Shown: positions 37,236 through 47,961, counted from the stretch's first letter. The stretch is 64,000 nucleotides of DNA from Colwellia sp. Arc7-635 (GCF_003971255.1 NZ_CP034660.1:3100001-3164000); one strand, 5' to 3'. The notes: generated from the letters alone by a model not told the origin. Program-made: numbers and translations.

Positions 37236-38188
37236 ATGAGCATTAAAATTGGCGTTGTAATGGACCCTATTTCAGAGGTCAACGTAAAAAAAGATTCTTC
37301 AATGGCGATGATGCTTGAAGCACAAGCCCGTGGCTATGAAATTTATTATATGGAGATGCAAGATCTCTATTTAGAACAAGGCGTTTGTCGAGCAACTGCA
37401 GCAAAAGTAAAAGTATTTGACGATACTGAACATTGGTATGAACTAGACGAACGTAATGACATTAATGTCGCAGACTTAGATGCAGTGTTAATGCGTAAAG
37501 ATCCACCGTTTGATACTGAATTTATTTACGCTACTTACATGTTAGAGCGTGCTGAAGTTGCTGGTACATTAATTGTTAACAAGCCACAAAGTTTACGTGA
37601 CTGTAATGAAAAATTATTTACCGCTTGGTTTCCTGAACTGACACCAAAAACACTAGTGACAAGAAATAATCCCAAAATTAGAGAATTTCTTAAAGCAAAC
37701 AAAGACATTATCATCAAACCTTTGGATGGTATGGGCGGTTCGTCAATTTTCCGCATCACAGAAAATGATCCAAACGTGGGGTTATTCTAGAGACATTAAC
37801 AGCGCATTCATCACAATATGCTATGGTTCAAGAGTACATGCCTGAAATCGTTGACGGTGATAAACGTATATTAATCGTCAACGGCGAACCAATGCCTTAT
37901 TGTTTAGCTCGTATTCCTGCACAAGGTGAAACTCGTGGTAATTTAGCCGCTGGTGGGCGTGGTGAAGCTCGTCCATTAAGTGCAAGTGATAAGCTTATTG
38001 CTGACACCATTGGGCCAGAACTGAAAAAACGCGGTTTGTTTTTTGTTGGTTTAGACGTTATCGGCGATAAAGTAACTGAAATCAATGTCACTAGCCCAAC
38101 CTGTATTCGCGAAATTGAAGCGGCATACCCAATAAATATTAGTGGAAAATTAATGGATGCTATCGAGCAGAACATTAAAAAGCGCTAA
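37236..38188 (+). pseudogene. gshB: Glutathione synthetase, one-base frameshift
   Basis: ATP-grasp enzyme joining gamma-glutamylcysteine and glycine. The first frame (37236-37790) covers the N-terminal domain and DGMGGSSIFRI, then stops after NVGLF. The other frame resumes with [20 protein letters not shown] and runs to 38188 with [13 protein letters not shown]. One extra G in the G4 run at 37778-37781 gives a 317-residue protein of normal length. Both parts are well conserved, which speaks for a sequencing error rather than real loss. Confidence 0.9.
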
Positions 38189-38247
38189 ATCAAATGCTAA
38201 AGGCCGTGACCTTTAGCATATTTCCCTTTACTCATTAAGGTATATTT

Positions 38248-38802
38248 ATGGATAGTTTTGAAAATCAACTTTTGATTGCTATGCCAAGTTTAGATGACTC
38301 TTACTTTAATAAAACAGTCACTTACATCTGTGAACATAATGCCGAAGGCGCAATGGGCTTAATTATTAATTTACCTATTAATGTCACGTTAAATGAATTG
38401 TTAGTACAAATTGACGAAGATAAAGAACACGCGCCTGAGTTATCTCAGCAAGTGCTGACCGGCGGCCCTGTATCTCAAGACCGAGGTTTTGTTTTACACA
38501 GCACGCAATTAGGTTGGAATAGTTCTTTAGCACTCAGCAAAGAAGTCATGATCACTACATCAAAAGATATTTTAATGGCCCTTGGCACTGATCAAGCTCC
38601 TGAAAAGTATATGGTCACCCTGGGTTACGCTGGGTGGGGCCCTGGTCAGCTAGAAGAAGAAATTAAAGCGAATTCCTGGTTATTAACGCCAGCAGATGAT
38701 GATATTGTTTTTGATACCCCTATTGAGCAACGTTGGAAAAAAGCGACTGAAAAATTGGGCTTCGATCTTGCTCATCTTTCAAATGAAATTGGACATGCAT
38801 AA
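38248..38802 (+). CDS. yqgE: YqgE/AlgH family protein (UPF0301)
   Basis: 184 residues. N-terminal [21 protein letters not shown] and the later [13 protein letters not shown] and [14 protein letters not shown] are hallmarks of the family. Function not established. The stop and the yqgF start overlap as TAATG, so the pair is translationally coupled. Confidence 0.92.
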   Translation: MDSFENQLLIAMPSLDDSYFNKTVTYICEHNAEGAMGLIINLPINVTLNELLVQIDEDKEHAPELSQQVLTGGPVSQDRGFVLHSTQLGWNSSLALSKEVMITTSKDILMALGTDQAPEKYMVTLGYAGWGPGQLEEEIKANSWLLTPADDDIVFDTPIEQRWKKATEKLGFDLAHLSNEIGHA

Positions 38803-39239
38803 TGGCAAGTAAAGCACCGGTTGGTGAACGCACAATTCTAGGTTTTGACTTTGGTAAAAAATATATTGGTGTTGCTATTGGCCAAGAGCTAACCGGCTCT
38901 GCCTCGCCTTTGGGTTCAGTAAAAGCGCGCGAAGGCATTCCTGATTGGGATAGCATGAGCAAGTTCATTAAAGAATGGCAGCCCGACTTTGTTGTTGTTG
39001 GCTTACCACTGAATATGGATGGCAGCGAACAGCAATTAACCCATGATGCCAAAAAATTTGGTAACCGTCTTGCCGGACGTTATGGGCTTAAAGTAGAGTT
39101 TCAAGATGAACGCCTAACCACAGCAACAGCAAAAGAAGCCTTATTCGCCCATGGTGGCTATCGTAATCTTAAAAAAGATAATATCGACGCAGAATCTGCA
39201 AAAATCATCATCGAAAGCTACTTTGAAAGTCAATATTAA
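38802..39239 (+). CDS. yqgF: Putative pre-16S rRNA nuclease YqgF/RuvX
   Basis: 145-residue RNase H-fold protein involved in pre-16S rRNA 5'-end processing. Active-site acidic residues are visible in [13 protein letters not shown] (N-terminal Asp), FQDERLTT and the C-terminal [14 protein letters not shown]. Coupled to yqgE by a one-base overlap. Confidence 0.93.
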   Translation: MASKAPVGERTILGFDFGKKYIGVAIGQELTGSASPLGSVKAREGIPDWDSMSKFIKEWQPDFVVVGLPLNMDGSEQQLTHDAKKFGNRLAGRYGLKVEFQDERLTTATAKEALFAHGGYRNLKKDNIDAESAKIIIESYFESQY

Positions 39240-39383
39240 GCGAATTAACCGTGTTATGCCGAATACTTTAAGCTCAGCTATAAAATTAAACTTCTCGTTA
39301 GATACAGCTTTAAGCAAGGCCTTAAAGCTAGTTAGACATTATTCATTAGACTTGTTGTCTTTAGCGCAAACGAAATACACTTA

Positions 39384-40316
39384 ATGGCTATTATTACCCT
39401 CATCAGCCCGCTGATTATTGTCGGTTTTATTGGCTTTGTATTGGCCAAAAAAACTTGGTTTAGTAAAGCACAAGTTGACGCTTTATCTAAATTCACTTTT
39501 AATATCGCCATTCCTGCTTTTTTATTTCAACAATTAGCGACCGCCGATTTAAGTACGATAGACTTAAGTATTTATGGTGCTTTCTATTTACCTGTTTTAA
39601 TCATTTATGGTCTTGCTTGTGGGATAAACTTCTATTTTCATCGACATTTAAAACATGACTTACCTGCCTCTGCTGTTTATGCCTTTGGCGCCAGTTATTC
39701 AAATAATGTTATTGTTGGTATGCCAGTCGCTTTGATGGTTTTGGGAGAACAAGTCTTGCCGACCATTTTCCTTGTAGTTAGTTTGCATAGCGCACTATTG
39801 TTTGGTCTCACGAGTGTTTTGTCGGTTAATATTGCCCAGTTTAATTGGCGAGTATTTCTTAAACAGACATTTTACAACCCACTATTAATCGCTATCACCA
39901 GTGGTTTTATCGTTAATTTAATGGCTATACAGCTGCCAACTGTGCTCAATAATAGCTTATTGTTATTAGGTAAACCGGCAATAACACTGGCACTTTTTTT
40001 ACTCGGCGCGTCATTAGCTTTCTATAAAATTCGCAGTGAAATTAAGTTTATAATATCGGCGAGTGTCTTAAAGTTAATACTTTTGCCTAGTTTGATTTTG
40101 CTAACAAGTCATCTGGTATTTCAGTTACCAACAATCGTCACCATGACACTGGTTATTTTAAGTGCAAGTCCTACGGGAGTGAATGCTTACTTAGTTGCTA
40201 AACAACAAGCCAAACATCAAGAAACTATTGCCGGTACAGTGGTGGTAACAACCTTGATTTCGATTGTTTCTCTACCACTGTGGCTTTGGGGTTTGTCGAC
40301 ATGGTTTACGCTATAA
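39384..40316 (+). CDS. AEC-family permease
   Basis: 310 residues, about ten hydrophobic helices in two halves, with LAKKTWFSKAQVDALSKFTF after the first helix typical of auxin efflux carrier/malonate transporter-like proteins. The substrate is unknown; bacterial members carry organic anions or amino acids. It begins about 145 bases after yqgF on the same strand. Confidence 0.85.
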   Translation: MAIITLISPLIIVGFIGFVLAKKTWFSKAQVDALSKFTFNIAIPAFLFQQLATADLSTIDLSIYGAFYLPVLIIYGLACGINFYFHRHLKHDLPASAVYAFGASYSNNVIVGMPVALMVLGEQVLPTIFLVVSLHSALLFGLTSVLSVNIAQFNWRVFLKQTFYNPLLIAITSGFIVNLMAIQLPTVLNNSLLLLGKPAITLALFLLGASLAFYKIRSEIKFIISASVLKLILLPSLILLTSHLVFQLPTIVTMTLVILSASPTGVNAYLVAKQQAKHQETIAGTVVVTTLISIVSLPLWLWGLSTWFTL

Positions 40317-40342
40317 TTTACGCTATAGTTTACTAATGTCGT

Positions 40343-40888
40343 TTAGAATGGATTAAGGCTGTAGCCTTTATTTTGTAGTACGGCATGAGCCGTCATTGCA
40401 GATAATGCCATATGAACGCCTGGCGCTAACATGTCGTTCGTTATATCGTAATATGCTGCCGATTGGCCACAAAGATAAACCGTGACTTGGTTTTTAATTA
40501 AGTCTTGCAAGAGCGCGTTGTTAGCATTTTTTTTCTGGAACTGCTCTTGATACAAAGATTCTTTCAATAAATCAAAGCCAGCTTTACCATGTACAACTAA
40601 CGCTAACTTTATATTCTCTGGCGCAATACCATGAGCAGCATGCATATTAATAAAACGCGCCAGCGACTCAATTTTTCGATTAACCTCGCCCACTTTGCTT
40701 TGGGCACTAATATCAAAAGCAACTTTAAATACACTGTTTTTATCAAGTACAAGGTCTTGGTCAACCTTGGCATATTTTCCGTAGTGCTTAATAACAGATC
40801 CAGGAATAAAATCATCACTTCCCGCCATTGCGTTGTGACTAATACTAAGGGCTAAAGCAAGGAATAACCATGGTATGACTGGCAACAT
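40343..40888 (-). CDS. Periplasmic DsrE-family protein
   Basis: 181 residues with a signal peptide ending near residue 22 (HNAMA). The mature part has the DsrE/DsrF fold pattern (VFKVAFDISA, IKLALVVHG, QVTVYLCGQSAAYYDI) with a single Cys at the usual position. DsrE proteins take part in sulfur transfer; exported forms like this one are common in marine bacteria with unknown role. Convergent with the AEC permease and 45 bases from the GGDEF-EAL gene. Confidence 0.75.
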   Translation of the reverse strand: MLPVIPWLFLALALSISHNAMAGSDDFIPGSVIKHYGKYAKVDQDLVLDKNSVFKVAFDISAQSKVGEVNRKIESLARFINMHAAHGIAPENIKLALVVHGKAGFDLLKESLYQEQFQKKNANNALLQDLIKNQVTVYLCGQSAAYYDITNDMLAPGVHMALSAMTAHAVLQNKGYSLNPF

Positions 40889-40932
40889 TAAACGGTCCTT
40901 TTTAATTTTTGATTATTTATTTTATTTGATTT

Positions 40933-42873
40933 TTATAATGACGACTTATGTTCAAGATAATCTTCCACACTGCTCTGCTCTAAAGGCTTAGCAAAGTAAT
41001 AACCTTGCAGCATTTCAATACCCAAAGCAGATAGTTGATCGGCTTGCTCTTTAGTTTCGACCCCTTCAGCAATCACCGCATAATCTAATTTCACCGCCAT
41101 CTGTTTGACCGCCTCAATGATAGCCATACCGCTTGTATCAAGCATACTGACAAAAGAGCGGTCAATTTTAATCGTATTAGCCGCTAAATCTTGAATAACT
41201 GACAACGATGAATATTCAGTACCAAAATCATCAATAGAGACTTTAATTCCCATCATTTGTAATGATTTTATACATTTAAGAATTTTTTCTTTTTCATTAG
41301 AGAAAATTGATTCCGTTATTTCAATGGTCAGCCTTTTAGCATCAAGTTTTGCTGTCGCTAATGCCGATCCGACAATGTCAATAAAGTCATCGTCATGTAA
41401 CTGTAATACGGATACGTTAACACTTACTGATGGTTGATAATCAGTATTAAACTGCAACCATTTTGCCGCAGCGATACAAGATTGTTGTAACACCCAAGTA
41501 CCAATGTCATTGATTAAGCCAAACTGTTCCGCCAGAGGAATAAATTCATCTGGCGGTATATTTTCACCATTAAAATTCCATCTGAGTAAGGCTTCAAAAG
41601 CGATCACTTGATGCGATGATGAATCGACTATCGGTTGATAAACCATACGAAGTTGCTGTGCTTCTATGGCTTGGGCTAAGCCGACTTTGAGTTGGTTTTC
41701 ACGAAAAATACGTTGTCCTATTTCGGTATTAAATAAACCAACAGAGTTAGGGCTATTTTTCTTTTGAAAATACATAGCGGTATCCGCTAATTGGATAAGC
41801 TCATGACTTTTTGTGGTATGCAGAGGAGCAATAGCGATGCCGACAGTAGCACCTAAGATCAGCTTGTTGTTTTCAAACTCATAACTTTTTGATATTTCAT
41901 TTATAACGCTAGTTGCATAAGTAATAGCTGAAGCTTGCTCTGCTCCCATAAAGGCAATCAGAAATTCATCTCCTCCCCAACGACATAGGAGATGTTGATC
42001 GTCAGAAAGCTTTTCGAGACGCTGAGCACTTATTTTTAATACTTTATCGCCGGTCTCATGACCTAAGCTATCATTCACTTTTTTAAAACCGTCCAAATCG
42101 ATAAATAACAATGCGATCGAGGTATTATTTTCTACGCTCAGTGCCAGTTGTTGTTCTAAGTGATGCATAAAAGCGGAACGATTAAACAAACCGGTCAGAG
42201 GATCAAGGTTGGATAATTGATAAATTTTTTCAGTGCGTCGAGCGACTTCTTGCTCCATTTTATTAACAAGCTGAGCATTTTCATTTTTTAGCAAAATAGC
42301 ATTAGAGGTAAAGTCAGCCGATTTTTTAGCGGTTATCATCATGACGAAACTAAAGGCCAAGCCTAACAATCCTAAAATGAGCTTATATTGCTCTCCAGAA
42401 AAAACTAACAATAATGAGAAAGGACCTAACATCATGAAGGCGTAACAGATAGCGGTTACTTTGCTAGCCGTCAAAACCGTTGCAGCGCCACCGGCGAAAG
42501 CCGATACGATAATGATCATACTTGCCAACTCTACACTTGTCGCGTATTGAGCGACATAAAGACAATATATACACCACATAAAACTTGTCACTAATGTACC
42601 TGTAACAAAACGGCTAATGGCTTTTTTGCCATCGTAGTATTCATCTTTTTCTTCGTTATACCAGTAATACACGTCAACTATTCGGATCAGTATTAATACC
42701 GCCATAACAATCCACCAAATAAATTTTTGTGTTTGTATTTCTGGGGTATTAAAACCGAAAACTAGCAAGCTAGAGGCTAATAATGTCACTAAAATCCCGG
42801 ATTTTGCATTTCCATACAATAGTTCAGCTGCATCTTCATGGAATACATTTTTAACTGGGGACGTTCTTAACAT
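40933..42873 (-). CDS. Membrane GGDEF-EAL cyclic di-GMP protein
   Basis: 646 residues. About six membrane helices fill residues 25-190, then a short coiled region, then a GGDEF domain with intact WGGDEFL, then an EAL domain with intact AFEALLRW, EITES, DDFGTEYSS, IAEGVET and the QGYYFAKPL end. Both diguanylate cyclase and phosphodiesterase activities are therefore possible. The membrane part resembles a sensory module, ligand unknown. It lies upstream of the type IV pilus retraction genes, a process often tuned by cyclic di-GMP, though the link is only positional. Confidence 0.93.
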   Translation of the reverse strand: MLRTSPVKNVFHEDAAELLYGNAKSGILVTLLASSLLVFGFNTPEIQTQKFIWWIVMAVLILIRIVDVYYWYNEEKDEYYDGKKAISRFVTGTLVTSFMWCIYCLYVAQYATSVELASMIIIVSAFAGGAATVLTASKVTAICYAFMMLGPFSLLLVFSGEQYKLILGLLGLAFSFVMMITAKKSADFTSNAILLKNENAQLVNKMEQEVARRTEKIYQLSNLDPLTGLFNRSAFMHHLEQQLALSVENNTSIALLFIDLDGFKKVNDSLGHETGDKVLKISAQRLEKLSDDQHLLCRWGGDEFLIAFMGAEQASAITYATSVINEISKSYEFENNKLILGATVGIAIAPLHTTKSHELIQLADTAMYFQKKNSPNSVGLFNTEIGQRIFRENQLKVGLAQAIEAQQLRMVYQPIVDSSSHQVIAFEALLRWNFNGENIPPDEFIPLAEQFGLINDIGTWVLQQSCIAAAKWLQFNTDYQPSVSVNVSVLQLHDDDFIDIVGSALATAKLDAKRLTIEITESIFSNEKEKILKCIKSLQMMGIKVSIDDFGTEYSSLSVIQDLAANTIKIDRSFVSMLDTSGMAIIEAVKQMAVKLDYAVIAEGVETKEQADQLSALGIEMLQGYYFAKPLEQSSVEDYLEHKSSL

Positions 42874-43140
42874 CTAGTAAACCTCTTAATAATAACCGGC
42901 GTTGACCTAAGATTTACTGGCTAGGCATCTTAGGTAAAACATTAAGTACTACGAATTGTTCTTTGTTCTATAGCTTTTTTTATCAATCGATCTAGGGCTT
43001 TTATTTATACAGGGTAAACTCAGTTCTAATTGACGTTAAAAGCTGAGTTAAACCTGAGTTAAGTCAAAGTTAAAGTATAATTTTAATCTAGTCCTCATTT
43101 TAGAGCATATTTTCAATTTTGCGCTCTAGTAAGTTCAAAT

Positions 43141-44268
43141 TTATGAGTTTTTAGATTCTAAACCATCAATGGTAACGCCAGATAATGAACCTGTTCCACC
43201 TTGATCATTGTTGCGTAATTTAATCATTAAGCGTAAATCATTCGGTGAATCGGCATGATGTAAAGCATCAGCGTAAGTAATAAGCCCTTGTTGATACAAA
43301 TGAAACAAGGCCTGATCGAAGGTTTGCATCCCTTGGTCAGTTGATTTTTCCATCACTTCTTTGATACTACCAATATCACCTTTTTTAATTAATTCGGCAA
43401 CGTAAGGCGAGTTCAGCAGTACTTCAATAGCCGCTACACGGCCGTTACCATCGCAGGTAGGAATCAATTGCTGTGCGATAATACCGCGTAAGTTTAGTGC
43501 TAGATCAAAAAGTAACTTGTCATGTTGCTCTGCGGGCACTAAATGCATAATACGATCGATAGCTTGGTTAGCATTGTTAGCATGCAAGGTCGCAATACAT
43601 AAATGGCCTGTTTCTGCGAAACTTAACGCGTGCTCCATGGTTTCTTGGTTACGTATTTCACCAATAAGTATGACATCAGGTGCTTGACGTAATGAACTTT
43701 TTAGCGCGGCATCAAAACTTTCAGTATCTAGCCCTACTTCACGTTGTGTCACCATACATTTGGCATGTTCATGAACAAATTCAACCGGATCTTCGATAGT
43801 CAAAATATGGCCACGAGAGTTTTGATTACGATAGCCAATCAATGCAGCCATCGACGTTGATTTACCCGTACCTGTGCCGCCCACAAACAAGACCAAACCA
43901 CGCTTGGACATCACCACATCTTTTAATATCGAAGGTAGGCCTAGATCATCCGCTTGTGGAATTTCAGTAACAATTCGACGAACCACCATGCCAGCCATGT
44001 CTCGTTGCCAAAAGGCAGAAACACGAAACCGGCCAATACCATCAATTGAAATAGCAAAGTTACATTCTTTGTCTTTCTCAAACTCGAGTTTTTGTTTTTC
44101 AGACATCGCATCATGCACCAAACCTAATGCTTCATCTGCTGATAAAACCTTTTCATCAATAGCGGTAAGCTCGCCATTAATTTTTGCACTGACCGCTAGT
44201 TTAGCGGTGACAAACATATCTGATGCTTCATGCTGCACCATTACTTTTAATAAACTATGAAAATTCAT
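43141..44268 (-). CDS. pilU: Type IV pilus retraction ATPase PilU
   Basis: 375-residue hexameric motor ATPase. Walker A is FVGGTGTGKST, Asp box LTIEDPVEFVHEH, Walker B VILIGEIRNQETM and His box LCIATLHANN. The AIRNLIRE motif of PilT is replaced by SPYVAELIKKG, which identifies PilU. The ATG is 25 bases after pilT, so they share an operon. PilU assists PilT-driven pilus retraction. Confidence 0.94.
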   Translation of the reverse strand: MNFHSLLKVMVQHEASDMFVTAKLAVSAKINGELTAIDEKVLSADEALGLVHDAMSEKQKLEFEKDKECNFAISIDGIGRFRVSAFWQRDMAGMVVRRIVTEIPQADDLGLPSILKDVVMSKRGLVLFVGGTGTGKSTSMAALIGYRNQNSRGHILTIEDPVEFVHEHAKCMVTQREVGLDTESFDAALKSSLRQAPDVILIGEIRNQETMEHALSFAETGHLCIATLHANNANQAIDRIMHLVPAEQHDKLLFDLALNLRGIIAQQLIPTCDGNGRVAAIEVLLNSPYVAELIKKGDIGSIKEVMEKSTDQGMQTFDQALFHLYQQGLITYADALHHADSPNDLRLMIKLRNNDQGGTGSLSGVTIDGLESKNS

Positions 44269-44293
44269 CTAATTACCCTTTGTGCTCGCTAGA

Positions 44294-45337
44294 CTAATAG
44301 CCCTTAAATTGGTTTTTATCTTGCGCTTTTTCCATAGCATCTTGCTTAGTGATTAAACCTCGGTTAACAAGATTTTGTAAACATTGATCCATGGTTTGCA
44401 TACCATGAGACATACCGGTTTGAATGGCAGAATACATTTGAGCAATTTTATCTTCTCGAATGAGGTTACGAATTGCTGGCACACCCATCATAATTTCATG
44501 GGCAGCAACACGACCACCGCCAACCTTTTTAACCAATGTTTGCGAAATTACCGCTCGTAAGGATTCTGACAACATCGAACGTACCATCGCCTTTTCTTCC
44601 CCTGGGAAAACATCAATAATACGGTCAATTGTTTTGGGTGCTGAAGTGGTATGCAAAGTGCCAAAGACCAAATGCCCGGTTTCAGCCGCGGTCATAGCTA
44701 AACGTATCGTTTCTAAATCACGCATTTCACCAACAAGAATAACATCGGGGTCTTCACGTAAAGCTGAGCGTAATGCCGCGCTAAAGCTTAAAGTGTCGCG
44801 GTGAACTTCACGTTGGTTAATCAAACAAGAATGGTTTTCATGAACAAATTCAATGGGGTCTTCAATCGTTAATATATGGTCATGCTTATGTTTATTAATA
44901 TGATCAACCATGGCCGCTAACGTAGTAGATTTACCCGAACCTGTTGGCCCAGTCACTAAAACAAGTCCGCGTGGTAATGCCGATATATCTCTAAAAATAT
45001 CAGGGCAACCTAAGTCATCTAATGACAATATTTTACTTGGAATGGTACGAAATACGGCAGCAGGACCGCGGTTTTGATTGAAAGCATTGACCCTGAAACG
45101 GGCTAAGTTTGGTACTTCAAAAGAAAAATCGACCTCTAATTTCTCTTCATACTCTTTGCGTTGGCGGTCATTCATAATATCATAGACCAAAGCGTTCACA
45201 TCTTTTTCGTCAAATGCTGGTATATTTAATTTTCGTACATCACCATCGACGCGGATAGATGGGGGAGTTCCGGCTGATAAATGTAAATCTGAAGCATTAT
45301 TTTCCACACTAAATGCTAGTAATTCGGTAATATCCAT
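44294..45337 (-). CDS. pilT: Type IV pilus retraction ATPase PilT
   Basis: 347-residue retraction motor. N-terminal DLHLSAG, Walker A VTGPTGSGKST, LTIEDPIEFVHEN, Walker B VILVGEMRDLETI, His box VFGTLHTTSA and the PilT-specific AIRNLIRE are all intact. Drives twitching and DNA uptake by pilus disassembly. Divergent from yggS across 70 bases, as in many gammaproteobacteria. Confidence 0.96.
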   Translation of the reverse strand: MDITELLAFSVENNASDLHLSAGTPPSIRVDGDVRKLNIPAFDEKDVNALVYDIMNDRQRKEYEEKLEVDFSFEVPNLARFRVNAFNQNRGPAAVFRTIPSKILSLDDLGCPDIFRDISALPRGLVLVTGPTGSGKSTTLAAMVDHINKHKHDHILTIEDPIEFVHENHSCLINQREVHRDTLSFSAALRSALREDPDVILVGEMRDLETIRLAMTAAETGHLVFGTLHTTSAPKTIDRIIDVFPGEEKAMVRSMLSESLRAVISQTLVKKVGGGRVAAHEIMMGVPAIRNLIREDKIAQMYSAIQTGMSHGMQTMDQCLQNLVNRGLITKQDAMEKAQDKNQFKGY

Positions 45338-45407
45338 AAAAACCTCTTAGTCGAATTAATCATTGAATTAACAACTGAATAAGTTATTGAGAACTAAAAT
45401 AAACAAT

Positions 45408-46082
45408 ATGATTGCTATTAAAGACAATATTGCTGAAGTTGAACTGCAGATTGCTGCTGCTTGTCAACATGCTCACCGCAAACCCGATGAAGTAACTTTG
45501 CTTGCGGTTAGTAAAACTAAACCTATTGAAATGCTCGAGCAAGCTTATAATGCTGGACAACGAAATTTTGGCGAAAGCTATGTACAAGAAGCAGTAGAAA
45601 AAATCACCGCGTTGCAAAGTAAGTCGGATATATTTTGGCATTTTATTGGTCCTATTCAAACGAATAAAACCAAGTTAATTGCGAGCCATTTTTCGTGGGT
45701 ACATAGCATAGACAGAATTAAAGTTGCAAAACGCCTTAATGAGCATAGGTCAAATCAAGATACTCCGCTAAACATTTGTTTACAAGTGAATATTAGTGGT
45801 GAAGAAACTAAATCAGGCGTTTTACCTCAAGACCTTCCGGCACTACTTAGTGTGGTCGAAACATGCGATAATTTATGCTTGCGAGGTTTAATGGCTATCC
45901 CAGAGAAAAACGCCTCACAAGCCAGTTTTATTGAGATGCAAACCTTGTTCGCAACACTTAAAAAGCAGTACCCTACGATGGACACTTTATCTATGGGGAT
46001 GTCTGGTGATTTGCAGCTTGCGATTAACGCTGGTTCGACGCTAGTACGTGTTGGTTCGGCAATATTCGGCTCTCGAAACTAA
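45408..46082 (+). CDS. yggS: PLP homeostasis protein (YggS/PLPBP)
   Basis: About 224 residues. PLP-binding lysine in LLAVSKTKP near the N terminus; NFGESYVQEAVEK, WHFIGPIQTNK and LSMGMSGDLQLAI are diagnostic. Maintains vitamin B6 and amino acid balance. I use the ATG at 45408; the upstream TTG at 45387 lacks conservation-like sequence. Precedes proC as in E. coli-like orders. Confidence 0.94.
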   Translation: MIAIKDNIAEVELQIAAACQHAHRKPDEVTLLAVSKTKPIEMLEQAYNAGQRNFGESYVQEAVEKITALQSKSDIFWHFIGPIQTNKTKLIASHFSWVHSIDRIKVAKRLNEHRSNQDTPLNICLQVNISGEETKSGVLPQDLPALLSVVETCDNLCLRGLMAIPEKNASQASFIEMQTLFATLKKQYPTMDTLSMGMSGDLQLAINAGSTLVRVGSAIFGSRN

Positions 46083-46317
46083 AGAGTGAAGACAAATTAG
46101 CACCTAATAATCCCGATGAAATAAATAAAGTAATAACTCTAATACAAAAGTCGCCTATCACAAGCCATGGTGGCGGTTTACAATTTGTAGCAATCAAACA
46201 GACAAAATAATTCGATACTGAGCGATGATGAAACGCTTAGTATCACGCAATACAGCGTCGATATTTATTTCACAGTTAAATGTCGGCACCGTAATACATG
46301 AACACGATAGGAAAATT

Positions 46318-47133
46318 ATGAAAAAAATAGCATTTATCGGCGCAGGTAACATGAACGGCGCAATTATTTCTGGTTTAGTACAAGGCGGTTTTGCCCCTGA
46401 AAACATCATGGTATCTAACCCATCTCCTGAAAAACGCTTGGCGCTAGAAGCAAAGCATGGCATTAGACAAACCGAGAGTAATATTGAAGCGAGCACTTTT
46501 GCAGATGTTATCGTACTCGGTGTAAAACCTTATTTAATTGCCGATGTTTGTCAGCAATTAAGTGAAAACCTCAATGTTAGCGATAAATGTTTTATCTCTG
46601 TCGCCGCGGGATGCACGATAGCGCAGATAGAACAAGCTTTGAACCAACCGTGTACCGTTATTAGAACAATGCCAAATACCCCTTCACAAATAGGCTTTGG
46701 TGTTACTGGGATTTATGCTAACGCTCACATATCTGATGAAGAAAGAGCATTTACAACTTCAATGATGGAATCAGTTGGTATTGTAAAATGGTTAGAGTCA
46801 GAGCAACAAATTGATCACATTATTGCCGTTTCAGGCTCTGCGCCGGCCTATTTCTTCTTATTTATGGAAGCAATAGAAAAGCAAGCAAAAGCTTATGGCT
46901 TTAGTGATGAAGATAGCCGAGCACTTGTTCAACAAACGGCATTGGGTGCAGCTAAAATGGTGACAGAAAACAGTCAATTACCGATCAGTAAATTACGAGA
47001 AAATGTCACCTCTAAAGGCGGTACAACGCAAGCAGCCATTAGTTCATTTAGCGAAGGTGGTTTAGAGCAGCTTGTTACAAAAGCAATGACTTGTGCCTTA
47101 GATCGCGCTAAAGAAATGGCGAAAAAAGCTTAA
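46318..47133 (+). CDS. proC: Pyrroline-5-carboxylate reductase
   Basis: Last step of proline synthesis, 271 residues. NAD(P)H motif FIGAGNMNGAI at the N terminus; VSGSAPAYFF and LRENVTSKGGTTQAA mark the substrate site. The ATG at 46318 has AGGA seven bases upstream; the longer frame starting at 46225 is not needed. Follows yggS after 235 bases and precedes yggT. Confidence 0.95.
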   Translation: MKKIAFIGAGNMNGAIISGLVQGGFAPENIMVSNPSPEKRLALEAKHGIRQTESNIEASTFADVIVLGVKPYLIADVCQQLSENLNVSDKCFISVAAGCTIAQIEQALNQPCTVIRTMPNTPSQIGFGVTGIYANAHISDEERAFTTSMMESVGIVKWLESEQQIDHIIAVSGSAPAYFFLFMEAIEKQAKAYGFSDEDSRALVQQTALGAAKMVTENSQLPISKLRENVTSKGGTTQAAISSFSEGGLEQLVTKAMTCALDRAKEMAKKA

Positions 47134-47317
47134 TCGTATTATTATCGAGCTGTGTAATATCACAAGTGATAAAATTGAAATGATGCATCTGTATCATAAT
47201 TTTTTAATGCTAGTTTAGTGAGAAAAACGTTAATTAAATTGGCTTGAAACAACACTTGTGATGCAATATTTTTATATTTCATGATGAAATCGTTCATCAT
47301 TAATTTGGAGTTTTTAG

Positions 47318-47866
47318 ATGGAAGCAATTAATTACTTGCTTAAATTTGCCATTGACGCAGTACTGATGATTTTAGTATTACGTGTTTGGTTACAACTGGT
47401 ACGTGCTGATTTTTATAATCCTTTTAGTCAATTCATTGTCAAAGTCAGTAATCCATTGGTGATACCGTTACGCCGTATTATTCCAGGTTTAGGTGGTGTT
47501 GATCTCGCGACCATAGTACTTGCCTACATTTTCGCTACCCTGACTTTTATTATCATTCCACTGCTTAATGGCGGACCTATTGATATTATTACAGCCTTGT
47601 ATTTAGGTTTAATATATCTTATTAAACAAGCCGGTGTTTTGTTATTCATTATCATGCTGGTCATGGCATTAATGAGCTGGGTTGTGCAAGGTTACAACCC
47701 AACACAAATGATCTTCCATCAACTAACTGCGCCAGTATTAGCTCCAGTTAGACGCATAATTCCAAGCATTGGTGGCCTAGATTTATCGGTATTAATTGTC
47801 TTTTTATTATTAAATGTCGTTAATATTTTATTAGCTGGCTGGATACCATATTGGTCGATTCTTTAA
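47318..47866 (+). CDS. yggT: YggT family membrane protein
   Basis: 182 residues forming two similar halves, each with hydrophobic helices and a motif of the type NPLVIPLRRIIPGLGGVDL / APVLAPVRRIIPSIGGLDL. The internal duplication is visible by eye. Function is poorly known; homologues are linked to osmotic tolerance or protein placement at the membrane. Preceded by TTGGAG. Confidence 0.92.
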   Translation: MEAINYLLKFAIDAVLMILVLRVWLQLVRADFYNPFSQFIVKVSNPLVIPLRRIIPGLGGVDLATIVLAYIFATLTFIIIPLLNGGPIDIITALYLGLIYLIKQAGVLLFIIMLVMALMSWVVQGYNPTQMIFHQLTAPVLAPVRRIIPSIGGLDLSVLIVFLLLNVVNILLAGWIPYWSIL

Positions 47867-47917
47867 TAACTCTAAACAAGACTAAGCTATAGCAAATTTT
47901 AAATTAACCTTAAAATG

Positions 47918-47961
47918 ACCTGAACTCTAGAGAAAATATTTTCATTTTCCAGAGTTTAGGT
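47918..47961. repeat. Short relative of the murI-downstream MITE ends
   Basis: ACCTGAACTCT (47918-47928) faces AGAGTTTAGGT (47951-47961) across a short A/T-rich centre. The ends match those of the element at 27764-27919, but with little between them, like a collapsed copy. Confidence 0.55.

Noticed and set aside
39151-39384. 77-codon ORF between yqgF and the AEC permease gene
   Set aside because: Half of it lies inside yqgF in another frame; the rest has no protein-like features.
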